DNA from: Rhodococcus sp. 06-462-5
Lineage (GTDB): Bacteria > Actinomycetota > Actinomycetes > Mycobacteriales > Mycobacteriaceae
NCBI RefSeq assembly: GCF_002258315.1
Contig: NZ_NOYD01000028.1
Coordinates: forward strand, 90,632 to 145,608
DNA: 54,977 nucleotides
Direction of reading: 5' to 3'
The notes beneath the pieces were generated by a model that was not told where the DNA came from, ran no database searches, and was given only the letters and a program-made list of their open reading frames with translations. The position numbers and the translations under genes were made by a program. This document shows, piece after piece, positions 1 to 7,718 of the stretch; the stretch's first letter is position 1, and every line of letters starts with the position of its first letter.

Positions 1-7
1 GTGTGAT

Positions 8-178
8 ATGGAACACATTGAGCAGAGGCCGCGGATGTCCGACAACGAGCTCCGGAAAGCGATCGGCACCCTCCAGCAGCGGGCGGACGACGCACGCAAA
101 CACGGTGCCGAAGACGACGCTGCGCGCATCGAGCGAACCATCGCCGACTACCGAGACGAGATGTCGCAAAGATTGTGA
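8..178 (+). CDS. small hypothetical protein, possibly 5'-partial
   Basis: A 56-residue highly charged protein rich in Glu, Asp, Arg and Lys with many Ala and Gln. From about residue 10 to the end it looks like one long helix or coiled coil. The frame is open to the window edge, so the ATG at 8 may not be the true start; an internal ATG at 35 is an alternative. I do not recognise the family. Codon use (GC at third positions) looks coding, and an inverted repeat follows the stop. Function unknown. Confidence 0.5.
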   Translation: MEHIEQRPRMSDNELRKAIGTLQQRADDARKHGAEDDAARIERTIADYRDEMSQRL

Positions 179-209
179 CGACCCTCTCGGTCGTCACCGC
201 GTAGGGTCG
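179..209. terminator. inverted repeat downstream of the small ORF
   Basis: CGACCCT (179-185) pairs perfectly with AGGGTCG (203-209) around a 17-nt loop, right after the stop of the small upstream ORF. There is no U-tract, so this is only a possible weak terminator. It could also be part of the promoter region of the dehydrogenase that begins at 254. Confidence 0.3.
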
Positions 210-253
210 AAATCGACCTGATACGTGGCAACCGGTGGGGGATACAAGCTTCG

Positions 254-1156
254 ATGGCTACATACGATCTGCGCGGCAAGAAGACGTTGATCACTGGAGC
301 AGGCAGCGGAATCGGCCGGGCGACGGCCATCGCTGCTGCAGGGGTGGGAGCCGAGCTCTTTCTCACCGACATCAACGGGACCGGTTTGGCGGAAACGGTG
401 GACCTGGTCGGTCGCGCCGGCGGTACCGTCAGCCACTCGTTGCCTTTCGATGTGTCCGATTTCGAGGCCGTGACCGCGTTCGCGGACGACATTCACGCCG
501 AGTTCGGCAGCGTGGACGTCGTGATGAACGTCGCCGGTATCTCGGCGTGGGGAACCGTCGAGAATCTCGAGCACCGGCACTGGAAATCCATGATCGACGT
601 CAACCTGATGGGTCCGATTCACATCATCGAGAAGTTCCTGCCTCCGATGATCGAGGCCGGACGCGGTGGCCATCTGGTCAATGTCTCCTCTGCCGCCGGA
701 TTGATTCCCCTGCCGTGGCACGCTGCCTACAGCGCCAGCAAGTACGGCTTGCGCGGGGTGTCGGAGGTGCTCAAGTACGACCTCAAGCGCCATGACATCG
801 GCGTCAGCCTCGTCGTGCCCGGCGGGGTCAAGACCGGACTGGTGCAGACGCTTCAGATCGCCGGCATCGATCGTGACGATCCGCGCGTGCAGAAGTTGCA
901 ACACCGGTTCGAAAAGCGTGCCGTGGAACCATCGGTTGTCGCCGATGCCATTCTGGCTGGAATCGCCAAGCGCAAGTACCTCGTCTACTCCTCCAACGAC
1001 ATCAGATTCGGATACTGGGTCGCCAGAAAGTTCGCCCCGCCCTACGAGTTCGTCCTGCAGAAGGCAAACGATCAGTTCTCCAAACTGCTCGAGCCGCGTC
1101 GAGTCGAGGGTTCGTCGAAATCGACATCAAGCGTGCGCGCACCCGGCCCCGAATAG
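254..1156 (+). CDS. SDR-family oxidoreductase
   Basis: A classical short-chain dehydrogenase/reductase of 300 residues. The NAD(P)-binding glycine motif TGAGSGIG lies at residues 14-21, the NVAG element near 97, catalytic Ser at about 145-146, and the YxxxK pair at Tyr159 and Lys163. A hydrophilic tail follows the Rossmann domain after about residue 270. The acidic residue at the end of beta-2 (TDIN) hints at an NAD(H) preference, but this is weak. The substrate cannot be read from sequence. Its last 85 bp overlap the 3' end of soxR on the other strand. Presumably cytosolic. Confidence 0.85.
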   Translation: MATYDLRGKKTLITGAGSGIGRATAIAAAGVGAELFLTDINGTGLAETVDLVGRAGGTVSHSLPFDVSDFEAVTAFADDIHAEFGSVDVVMNVAGISAWGTVENLEHRHWKSMIDVNLMGPIHIIEKFLPPMIEAGRGGHLVNVSSAAGLIPLPWHAAYSASKYGLRGVSEVLKYDLKRHDIGVSLVVPGGVKTGLVQTLQIAGIDRDDPRVQKLQHRFEKRAVEPSVVADAILAGIAKRKYLVYSSNDIRFGYWVARKFAPPYEFVLQKANDQFSKLLEPRRVEGSSKSTSSVRAPGPE

Positions 1157-1572
1157 GACAGCTCGTCGTGCGGATTGGCCAGCGCGCAGCCGGCCAACGA
1201 CAGGCAACCGCACCCGATGCACCCGGTCAGGTTGTCCCGAAGCCGGATCAATTGCTCTATCCGAGAGTCGAGTTCGCGATGCCACCGCGTCGAGAGCCTG
1301 GCCCAGTCCTCGCGCGTCGGCGTCCGCTCGTCCGGTAGTTCGCTCAACGCCTGGCGTATGGTCGCCAGCGGGATCCCGACCTTCTGCGAGATCCGGATGA
1401 AGGCAACCCGTCGCAGAGTTTCGCGATGGAATCTGCGTTGGTTGCCCGAGGTTCGGCGGCTGCTGATCAGCCCCTGTTTCTCGTAGAAGTGCAACGCCGA
1501 GACCGCAACTCCGCTGCGCTCGGACAGCTGGCCGGGGGTCAGTTCACGGACGTTCCACTCGGGCATCGGCAC
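1072..1572 (-). CDS. soxR: redox-sensitive transcriptional activator SoxR
   Basis: A MerR-family regulator of 166 residues. The winged helix-turn-helix is N-terminal (about 10-75), then a dimerisation helix, then a [2Fe-2S] cysteine cluster of the form CxxCxC-x5-C at Cys118, Cys121, Cys123 and Cys129, nearly the same positions as in E. coli SoxR. Actinobacterial SoxR usually responds to redox-active compounds and controls oxidoreductases and pumps directly. The start is GTG 1572; TATTGT on the minus strand (1585-1580) lies 7 nt upstream, suggesting a leaderless message. ATG 1566 is an alternative. The 3' end overlaps the convergent SDR gene by 85 bp; that SDR is a possible but unproven target. 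Confidence 0.92.
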   Translation of the reverse strand: MPMPEWNVRELTPGQLSERSGVAVSALHFYEKQGLISSRRTSGNQRRFHRETLRRVAFIRISQKVGIPLATIRQALSELPDERTPTREDWARLSTRWHRELDSRIEQLIRLRDNLTGCIGCGCLSLAGCALANPHDELSYSGPGARTLDVDFDEPSTRRGSSSLEN

Positions 1573-1574
1573 GA

Positions 1575-1592
1575 CCTCGACAATACTTCAGG
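1575..1592. promoter_or_regulatory. degenerate SoxR-box-like dyad over the soxR -10
   Basis: An 18-bp element beginning CCTCGA and ending TTCAGG has outer CCT/AGG symmetry and an inner A/T match, resembling the SoxR box (CCTCAA-N6-TTGAGG) with two broken positions per dyad. It covers the proposed soxR -10 (TATTGT, minus strand). It sits between divergent soxR and arcA, so autoregulation is the simplest reading. Confidence 0.35.
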
Positions 1593-1636
1593 TCCTGATC
1601 CCAGCGGTGGCCGTCGAATGGGTTTACCGTTCGTTC

Positions 1637-2875
1637 ATGAGTGTCGATGCGGCTGCGGGCCCGTTGGGTGCCAACTCCGAGGTAGGGGTGCTGCGCACCG
1701 TCATGCTGCACCGGCCGGGAGACGAGCTTCGACGCCTCACGCCGCGAAACAACGACCAACTGCTGTTCGACGGTCTGCCGTGGGTCGATCGCGCACAGGA
1801 CGAGCACGACGCGTTCGCCGATCTCCTGCGTGGTCGCGGGGTCACGGTTTTGCTGCTCGGCGAGCTTCTCATCGAGGCCATGACGGTCAGCGGCGCAGCG
1901 CGAATGCAAGGTATCTCCGCCGCTGTCGATGCCCGACGGCTCGGCCGGTCGCTCGCCGAGGACCTCGCCCAACATCTGCGGGGTGTGCCTGCCGCCGAAT
2001 TGGCGCAGATCCTGATGGCGGGCATGACATTCGACGAACTGCTCGAGGCGGAGACCGGGGAGCCGCAGCTCAGTGGGGCATCGCTGGTGCGGCGAATGCA
2101 TCACGGTGGGGACTTCGTGATCGATCCGCTGCCGAACCTGCTCTTCACTCGCGACTCGTCGTTCTGGATGGACGATCGAGTGGCGATCACCTCGTTGGCT
2201 CTGCCTGCCCGTGTGCGGGAGACATCGCTGACCGATCTGATCTACGCATTCCATCCGATGTTTCGGGGCGTGCGGCGCGCGTACGAGTCGCGGACCGCTC
2301 CGGTCGAGGGTGGGGACGTGTTGCTGCTCGCCCCGGGTGTGGTGGCTGTCGGAGTGGGGGAGCGCACCACGCCCGCCGGCGCAGAAGCGTTGGCGCGCAG
2401 CCTGTTCGAGGACGGTCTGGCGCACAGTGTGCTGGTGGTGCCGATCGCGCAGGAGCGCGCGTCGATGCATCTGGACACGGTGTGCACCATGGTGGATACC
2501 GACGCCGTGGTGATGTACCCGGCTATTCAGGACACGTTGTCCGCCTTCACCATTCACCGCGAGGACGCAGGCGTCAGTATTCGCGGTGCCGACCCGTTTC
2601 TCGAGGCCGCCGCCGATGCGATGGGCATCGGCAAGCTGCGGTTGATCGACACCGGACTCGACCACGTCACCGCCGAGCGCGAACAATGGGACGACGGCAA
2701 CAACACGCTGGCCATTGCGCCGGGAGTCGTCGTCGCGTACGAACGCAACGTCGAAACGAACGCACGGCTCGAGGCGTCGGGCATCGAGGTTCTGCGGATC
2801 TCCGGATCGGAACTGGGCTCGGGCCGCGGCGGTCCGCGGTGCATGTCGTGCCCGGTGTCCCGCGAGAGGTTGTAG
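1637..2875 (+). CDS. arcA: arginine deiminase
   Basis: Hydrolyses L-arginine to citrulline and ammonia. The 412-residue protein has the family landmarks: an FTRD segment near residue 171, the MHLD His/Asp segment in the middle, and the C-terminal MSCP motif with the nucleophilic Cys at about 405. Start: the frame is open to 1607, but ATG 1637 has TACCGT (1625-1630) 6 nt upstream and gives the expected N-terminus (a conserved SEVGxLRxVxLHRPG follows). No arcB, arcC or arcD is nearby, so a complete fermentative arginine deiminase pathway is not encoded here; M. tuberculosis Rv1001 is likewise solitary. The role may be arginine catabolism or acid/nitrogen balance. Confidence 0.95.
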   Translation: MSVDAAAGPLGANSEVGVLRTVMLHRPGDELRRLTPRNNDQLLFDGLPWVDRAQDEHDAFADLLRGRGVTVLLLGELLIEAMTVSGAARMQGISAAVDARRLGRSLAEDLAQHLRGVPAAELAQILMAGMTFDELLEAETGEPQLSGASLVRRMHHGGDFVIDPLPNLLFTRDSSFWMDDRVAITSLALPARVRETSLTDLIYAFHPMFRGVRRAYESRTAPVEGGDVLLLAPGVVAVGVGERTTPAGAEALARSLFEDGLAHSVLVVPIAQERASMHLDTVCTMVDTDAVVMYPAIQDTLSAFTIHREDAGVSIRGADPFLEAAADAMGIGKLRLIDTGLDHVTAEREQWDDGNNTLAIAPGVVVAYERNVETNARLEASGIEVLRISGSELGSGRGGPRCMSCPVSRERL

Positions 2876-2879
2876 CGCT

Positions 2880-3227
2880 CTACAGCACGGACTGCACCTT
2901 GTCGGCGGGGCGAGCGAGCACGGTGCCCTTGTCGGTCACCACGATCGGGCGTTCGATGAGTATCGGGTGCTCGGCCATCGCCGCGATCAGCGTGTCGGCG
3001 TCCGCGCCTGCGAGCCCCAGTTCCTTGTAGATGCTCTCGCGAGTTCGAATGGCCTGACGGGGTTCGAGTCCGGCGTCGGCGAGAAGCGTGCGAAGTTCGT
3101 CCGCGGTGGGAGGGGTCTCCAGGTACCGGATCACCCTCGGAACAACACCTGCTTCCTCGATCAGTTTCAGCACTGTGCGAGAGGTGTTGCATCGCGGATT
3201 GTGGTAGACGGTTGCCGAGCGGGTCAT
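2880..3227 (-). CDS. arsC: arsenate reductase family protein (ArsC, glutaredoxin type)
   Basis: A 115-residue thioredoxin-fold protein of the ArsC/Spx/YffB superfamily. The N-terminus carries HNPRCNTSR with the reactive Cys13, and Arg-containing segments (RTRES near 60, the ERP motif near 92) match the arsenate-binding arginines of plasmid R773 ArsC. Enzymes of this type reduce arsenate to arsenite using glutaredoxin, but many chromosomal copies have no shown arsenic role. No arsR or arsB is adjacent. It is convergent with arcA (4-bp gap) and divergent from the NAD(P)-binding protein. Family call firm, substrate uncertain. Confidence 0.85.
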   Translation of the reverse strand: MTRSATVYHNPRCNTSRTVLKLIEEAGVVPRVIRYLETPPTADELRTLLADAGLEPRQAIRTRESIYKELGLAGADADTLIAAMAEHPILIERPIVVTDKGTVLARPADKVQSVL

Positions 3228-3289
3228 GTTTGCGATCCTGCCACGCGGGTAGCCACTCCGACAGATTCACGCCAGGAACGGGAGTGGTT

Positions 3290-3958
3290 ATGACCGACAA
3301 GCGGATTGTCATTGCAGGTGGCCACGGCCAGATCGCACAACATCTGACTCAGCTGCTCACAGCGCACGGAGATCGTGCGGTGTCGCTGATTCGCAACAGC
3401 GATCACGTCGATGCCGTCACCGCGCTGGGCGCGCTGCCGCAGGTGATCGACCTCGAATCGGCTTCGGTCGAGGAACTGGCCGCAGTGTTGGCCGGTGCCG
3501 ACGCGGTCGTGTTCGCGGCAGGCGCAGGCCCCAACAGCGGCCCCGAGCGCAAGGACACGGTCGACCGCGCGGGCGCGGTACTGCTGGCCGATGCAGCCGA
3601 GAAGGCCGGTGTTCGCCGCTACGTGCTGATCAGCTCGTTCGGTGCGGGTGAGCCGGTCGCCGAGGATCTCGACGACGGTTGGAAGGCATACATCAAGGCC
3701 AAAACTGCTGCAGAAGAAGATGTTTCGGCCAGAGCTGGATTGGACTGGACGATTCTGCGTCCGGGCAAGTTGACGGATGACGACCCCACGAACTCGGTGG
3801 CTCTCACCGAGCCGCCGCTGGACTCCGGCGAGGTGACACGTGCCGACGTGGCCGCCGTGATCGCGCAGCTGCTCGACACCGGCGCGGCTGTGCACAAGAC
3901 GTTGATGCTGACGTCCGGTTCGACGTCGATCGTCGACGCAGTCGACGCGCTCGGATAG
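3290..3958 (+). CDS. NAD(P)H-binding protein, atypical SDR (NmrA/YwnB-like)
   Basis: A 222-residue atypical SDR. The N-terminal dinucleotide-binding motif is GGHGQIAQ (residues 9-16), a VVFAAGAGPNSG segment is near 75-86, and the typical RYVLISSFGA and WTILRPGKLTDD segments follow. Such proteins often act as redox sensors or quinone/flavin reductases. The frame is open upstream to 3212, but ATG 3290 gives the normal family N-terminus. It is followed after 10 bp by a GntR/YtrA regulator on the same strand, so the two are probably cotranscribed. Confidence 0.85.
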   Translation: MTDKRIVIAGGHGQIAQHLTQLLTAHGDRAVSLIRNSDHVDAVTALGALPQVIDLESASVEELAAVLAGADAVVFAAGAGPNSGPERKDTVDRAGAVLLADAAEKAGVRRYVLISSFGAGEPVAEDLDDGWKAYIKAKTAAEEDVSARAGLDWTILRPGKLTDDDPTNSVALTEPPLDSGEVTRADVAAVIAQLLDTGAAVHKTLMLTSGSTSIVDAVDALG

Positions 3959-3968
3959 GGCACCGACT

Positions 3969-4337
3969 GTGCGCGTACATATCGATTCGTCGAACACCAC
4001 CCCGGTGTTCGAGCAACTGCGGATGCAGATTCTGGGGCTCGTGCGATCGGGCGATCTCATTGCCGGTACCAAGATTCCGACGGTGAGGGGTCTGGCCGAG
4101 GAACTCAAGATCGCGCCGAACACGGTGGCGAAGACCTACCGCGAGCTCGAGCAGCAGGGGATCATCGAGACGAGAGGCCGATCCGGGTCGTTCGTCGCGT
4201 CCGGCGGCGATCCGTCGCGTGACATCGCGGCCCGAGCGGCGACGGAGTTCGTCAGGACGGTCCGATCCATCGGCCTGGACGACGACCAGGCCCGTTCGTT
4301 TCTGGAATCCGCGCTGAAGGGTGCAAGCGGCAACTGA
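3969..4337 (+). CDS. GntR-family regulator, YtrA subfamily
   Basis: A short (122-residue) GntR protein. The winged helix-turn-helix occupies about residues 8-75 (PVFEQLRMQIL, then KIPTVRGLAEEL and APNTVAKTYRELEQQGII), and only a short alpha-helical tail remains instead of a large effector domain. This is the YtrA layout, usually linked to control of nearby transporter or membrane genes. The start is GTG 3969, 10 bp after the stop of the upstream reductase. doxX begins 66 bp downstream, behind a dyad and a large hairpin. Confidence 0.85.
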   Translation: MRVHIDSSNTTPVFEQLRMQILGLVRSGDLIAGTKIPTVRGLAEELKIAPNTVAKTYRELEQQGIIETRGRSGSFVASGGDPSRDIAARAATEFVRTVRSIGLDDDQARSFLESALKGASGN

Positions 4338-4351
4338 GTTGACGCTTCAAC
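4338..4351. promoter_or_regulatory. perfect dyad upstream of doxX (RosR-like MarR operator)
   Basis: GTTGA (4338-4342) and TCAAC (4347-4351) form a perfect inverted repeat around CGCT, directly after the GntR stop codon. The core resembles the operator known for the MarR-type oxidative-stress regulator RosR of Corynebacterium (GTTGA-YRYR-TCAAC). It contains TTGACG, which could be a -35 for doxX. That similarity is recalled, not searched. Confidence 0.4.
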
Positions 4352-4354
4352 CTA

Positions 4355-4395
4355 CTTCTGTCAGGGTGGTGCTGCCCGTACCGCCCTGCCAGAAG
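4355..4395 (+). promoter_or_regulatory. large hairpin overlapping the doxX ribosome-binding site
   Basis: A 16-bp stem (5' arm 4355-4370, 3' arm 4380-4395, 9-nt loop) with 14 Watson-Crick pairs, one G:U and one mismatch. The 3' arm ends in CAGAAG, so the Shine-Dalgarno AGAAGGA (4391-4397) of doxX is mostly inside the stem. If transcription starts upstream, translation would be masked unless the stem is opened. It could also end transcription from the GntR gene. Confidence 0.5.
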
Positions 4396-4403
4396 GATGT
4401 GTC

Positions 4404-4826
4404 ATGAATTCCACCGTCGTCCGCGACGCCGTCGCCCTCGTTGCTCGTATCGGCCTGGGTATCGTTTTCATCGCCCACGGCTGGCAGAAGCTCAACACCT
4501 ACGGACTCGACGGCACCGCCGCGAGCTTCGAGATGATGAACATCCCCTTGCCCACCGCGTCCGCCTACTTCGCGACGTTCGTCGAACTGATCGGCGGCGG
4601 AGCTCTCGTGTTGGGTATCTTCACCCCGATCGCGGGTCTGCTGCTGTTCCTCGACATGCTCGGTGCTGCGATCTTCGTGCACTTCGAGAACGGCGTGTTC
4701 GCAACGGAGAACGGCTACGAACTCGTCGTCGCCCTCGGCGTCGGCGCGCTGCTGCTCGCCGCATTCGGTGCCGGACGCGTCAGCATCGACGGCGTCACCA
4801 AGGGAAAAACCGCCATCTTTTCCTAA
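4404..4826 (+). CDS. DoxX family membrane protein
   Basis: A 140-residue integral membrane protein with four predicted transmembrane segments (about residues 8-28, 50-70, 72-92 and 105-125). It has the DoxX signature of a helix 1 ending in FIAHGWQKL, followed by FATFVELIGGGALVLG. In mycobacteria, DoxX-family proteins associate with superoxide dismutase and thiol redox control at the membrane. It is convergent with pmt, 1 bp apart. The upstream dyad and hairpin suggest separate control from the GntR gene. Confidence 0.9.
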   Translation: MNSTVVRDAVALVARIGLGIVFIAHGWQKLNTYGLDGTAASFEMMNIPLPTASAYFATFVELIGGGALVLGIFTPIAGLLLFLDMLGAAIFVHFENGVFATENGYELVVALGVGALLLAAFGAGRVSIDGVTKGKTAIFS

Positions 4827-4827
4827 C

Positions 4828-6378
4828 TCAGCGCCAACTCGGCAGCCACAACTGTTCCTGCCACATCTGTGGCGTGATCGGCATTGCGGTCAGGATCGGC
4901 CACAGCCAGACGAAGTTGGCGATCACCACGGCGAGGTACAGGGACACCAGCAGTAGTCCGGTACCTCGCCGTTCGGCCGACGCGGTCGCTTTGCCGATGA
5001 TGTCGCCCAGCACCAACGCGAAGCCCATCACCATGAACGGGGCGAGTGCCACCGCGTAGAAGTAGTACATCTGCCGGTCGAGTGTGGTGAACCAAGGCAG
5101 CAGTGCTGCGGAGTACGCGACGAGCACGGTGGCGTAACGCCAGTCGCGTCGGACGAACACCGACCAGATCACCCAGGCCAGCATCGGCAGAGCCAGCCAC
5201 CACATCGCGGGCGTGCCGATCAGCATGATCGCCTTGACGCACGAGGACGCCGAGCATCCGGACACGTTCTCGCCGTCGGCGAAGTAGTACAGCATCGGGC
5301 GCAGGCCCATCGGCCAGGTCCACGGCTTCGATTCCCATGGGTGCCGGTTGCCTGCCGAATTGGTCAGGCCCTCATGGAATTGCAGCACACTGCCGCTGTA
5401 GAACCACAGGGAACGCAGCGCGTCGGGAACGAACGAGAACGGCCCGCCGACGCCGACACCGTCGCCGACCTCGTGCCGGTAGACGCCGGTCTCGGAGGTG
5501 AACCATGCCCACCACGTCATCAGATACACCGCGATCGGAACGACCACCAGGGCATACAGCGCAGGCCCGATGTCGCGCAAGGCCGTTCCCCGCCACGGGC
5601 GTCCGACGCCGTACGAGCGCCGCGCCGCCACATCGAACGCCACGCTCAGCAATCCGAAGAACGCGATGAAGTACAGACCCGACCACTTGGTGCCGCAGGC
5701 GAGACCCAGCATCACGCCCGCCCCGAATCTCCACCACCGCACCCCCATTCGCGGCCCCAGAACACTGGCATCCATTCGACCTTCGGCGCGCACTCTCGAC
5801 AGTCGCCGCCGCATGTCGTCGCGGTCGACGACCAAGCAGCCCAATGCGGCAGTGACGAAGAGAGCGAGGAAGATGTCCAGCATGCCTATTCGGCTGCTGA
5901 CGAACGTCACACCGTCGACGGTCAGCAGAATTCCCGCGATCGCACCGACGAGCGTCGATCGGGCGAGCCGTCGCACGATTCGAATCACCAACAGCACCAA
6001 CAGGGTTCCGGCCACGGCCGAGGAGAAACGCCAACCCCACCCGTTGTAACCGAACAGCGCTTCCCCGACGGCGATCAGCTGCTTGCCGACCGGAGGATGC
6101 ACCACCAATCCGTACGCCGGATTGTCTTCGAGCCCGCCGCCGGTGAGAACCTGATACCCCTGAGGGGCGTAATGCTTTTCGTCGAAGACCGGGGTTCCCG
6201 CGTCGGTGGGGTACCGCAACATCGTGAAACGCGTGATCGCGCAGATGGCGGTGATGACGATGGTGACGATCCAACCGCGTCGGGCATCGGTGTCGTGGAA
6301 CCAGTCGCGCGCGGCAACGGTCGGCCCGGGACTGACCATCGACCGGTCGCCGGAGCGCTCAGAGGTCAGCAAGGTCAC
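4828..6378 (-). CDS. pmt: polyprenyl-phosphate-mannose--protein mannosyltransferase (Pmt)
   Basis: A GT39-family glycosyltransferase that moves mannose from polyprenyl-phosphomannose to Ser/Thr of exported proteins during Sec translocation. At 516 residues with about 10-11 hydrophobic segments it matches actinobacterial Pmt (Rv1002c). The catalytic Asp-Glu of the first external loop is at residues 66-67 (VFDEKHYAP), and the C-terminal half has the conserved HPWESKPWTWP and YYFADGE segments. Start: GTG 6378, with TACGAT on the minus strand (6390-6385) 6 nt upstream, suggesting a leaderless mRNA. It is divergent from rsmI, as in mycobacteria. Confidence 0.93.
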   Translation of the reverse strand: MTLLTSERSGDRSMVSPGPTVAARDWFHDTDARRGWIVTIVITAICAITRFTMLRYPTDAGTPVFDEKHYAPQGYQVLTGGGLEDNPAYGLVVHPPVGKQLIAVGEALFGYNGWGWRFSSAVAGTLLVLLVIRIVRRLARSTLVGAIAGILLTVDGVTFVSSRIGMLDIFLALFVTAALGCLVVDRDDMRRRLSRVRAEGRMDASVLGPRMGVRWWRFGAGVMLGLACGTKWSGLYFIAFFGLLSVAFDVAARRSYGVGRPWRGTALRDIGPALYALVVVPIAVYLMTWWAWFTSETGVYRHEVGDGVGVGGPFSFVPDALRSLWFYSGSVLQFHEGLTNSAGNRHPWESKPWTWPMGLRPMLYYFADGENVSGCSASSCVKAIMLIGTPAMWWLALPMLAWVIWSVFVRRDWRYATVLVAYSAALLPWFTTLDRQMYYFYAVALAPFMVMGFALVLGDIIGKATASAERRGTGLLLVSLYLAVVIANFVWLWPILTAMPITPQMWQEQLWLPSWR

Positions 6379-6446
6379 GTACCGATCGTAGGCGTTGATC
6401 GGTAGTGCCCGACAAACCGCTGCACCGCGTGCGGGACACTGGAGTC

Positions 6447-7271
6447 ATGCTCATCCTTGCCGCCACCCCGATGGGCGACGTCGGTGACGCCTCACAGCGC
6501 CTGCGTGATGCCCTCGGCAGTGCCGATGTCGTCGCCGCCGAGGACACCCGGCGTACCAAACAACTCGCGTCCTCACTCGGCGTGGTGATCGCAGGAAGGG
6601 TCGTCAGTTTCTACGACCAGGTCGAGACGGCTCGCCTGCCGGCGCTGGTCGAGGCCGTGGCCGAGGGCAAGACGGTGCTGCTGGTCACCGACGCCGGGAT
6701 GCCGTCGGTGAGCGATCCCGGCTACCGCCTCGTTGCGGCATGCGTCGAGGCAGGTCTCCCGGTGACCTGTCTGCCCGGTCCGTCCGCCGTGACGACCGCA
6801 CTCGCGCTGTCCGGTCTGCCCGTCGAACGATTCTGCTTCGACGGGTTCGCGCCGCGCAAGCAGGGGCAGCGTCGTACCTATTTTCGGTCGGTGCTCGCCG
6901 AGCCCCGCGCCATCGTCTTCTTCGAGGCACCGCACCGTCTCGTCGCATGCCTCGAGGACGCGGTCCACGTACTCGGTCCCGACCGCCGCGCCGCGGTGTG
7001 CCGGGAGCTGACCAAAACCTACGAGGAGGTCCGACGCGGCGGCTTGGGCGAGTTGCTCGAATGGTCGCGGGGCGGCGTGCGCGGCGAGATCACCGTCGTG
7101 CTCGAAGGAGCCGTCGCCGTCGCCGAGGAGCCCGAGGATCTCGTGGCCGACGTGGAAACGCTGGTGGCGTCGGGCATGCGGTTGAAGGACGCCTGCGCCC
7201 AGGTGGCGGTCGACGGCGTCTCCAAACGTGAGGTCTACGAGGCAGTTCTCGCCGCGCGTAAAGAGCAGTAG
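6447..7271 (+). CDS. rsmI: 16S rRNA (cytidine(1402)-2'-O)-methyltransferase RsmI
   Basis: A tetrapyrrole-methylase-fold enzyme that 2'-O-methylates C1402 in the 16S rRNA decoding centre with SAM. The 274-residue protein carries the family segments ATPMGDVGDAS (N-terminus), AAEDTRRTKQL, LVTDAGMPSVSDPGYRLV, CLPGPSAVTTALALSGLP and FFEAPHRL. Start: the frame is open from 6405, but ATG 6447 puts the first beta strand (MLILAATP) at the N-terminus as in homologues. It lies between pmt (divergent) and an SRPBCC gene (convergent). Confidence 0.94.
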   Translation: MLILAATPMGDVGDASQRLRDALGSADVVAAEDTRRTKQLASSLGVVIAGRVVSFYDQVETARLPALVEAVAEGKTVLLVTDAGMPSVSDPGYRLVAACVEAGLPVTCLPGPSAVTTALALSGLPVERFCFDGFAPRKQGQRRTYFRSVLAEPRAIVFFEAPHRLVACLEDAVHVLGPDRRAAVCRELTKTYEEVRRGGLGELLEWSRGGVRGEITVVLEGAVAVAEEPEDLVADVETLVASGMRLKDACAQVAVDGVSKREVYEAVLAARKEQ

Positions 7272-7275
7272 CGCG

Positions 7276-7704
7276 TCAGCCGACGACCTGCTGACGCAGA
7301 CCCTCCGTGGCGGCCTCGAGGATGGTCTTGGTTCCCTTCTTCACCAGGAAGCCGGGAAGTGGGACCTTCGGGTCGACTGTCAGCTCGAATTCGACGTGGG
7401 TGCTGTTGCCCTTCGGCGTCAACGTGTATCGGCCGTCCTGGGCCTTCTGCTGGGTGCTCTCGACGAGAGTCCAGGACACCTCGTTCTCGGACCACGTGTA
7501 CTCGACGAGCTGTTCGTCGTTGACTCCGATGATCGAGACCTGCATCTTCACGTGGTGTGGCTTACCGTCGTCGAACCGATCGACGACCTCGCACTTCTTG
7601 TGCACCGGGGACCACGAGGGAATGCCCTCGACGTCGGCGAGAACCTCGAGTACTGCCGCTGCATCCGCGTCGATGTCGACGGACTTGTTCACTGTGACTG
7701 CCAT
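7276..7704 (-). CDS. SRPBCC family protein (polyketide cyclase/START-like)
   Basis: A 142-residue START/Bet v1-like fold protein. It opens with the typical VNKSVDIDADAAAVLEVLADVEG helix-grip beginning, continues with SWSPVHKKCEVV, and ends in a long C-terminal helix (VKKGTKTILEAATEGLRQQV). Mycobacteria and rhodococci have several such small proteins, thought to bind lipids or polyketides; the ligand is unknown. TACGTT on the minus strand (7716-7711) lies 6 nt before ATG 7704, consistent with leaderless transcription. The gene sits 14 bp downstream of the esterase gene on the same strand, so part of its expression may be read-through. Confidence 0.85.
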   Translation of the reverse strand: MAVTVNKSVDIDADAAAVLEVLADVEGIPSWSPVHKKCEVVDRFDDGKPHHVKMQVSIIGVNDEQLVEYTWSENEVSWTLVESTQQKAQDGRYTLTPKGNSTHVEFELTVDPKVPLPGFLVKKGTKTILEAATEGLRQQVVG

Positions 7705-7718
7705 GGGGAGAACGTATC

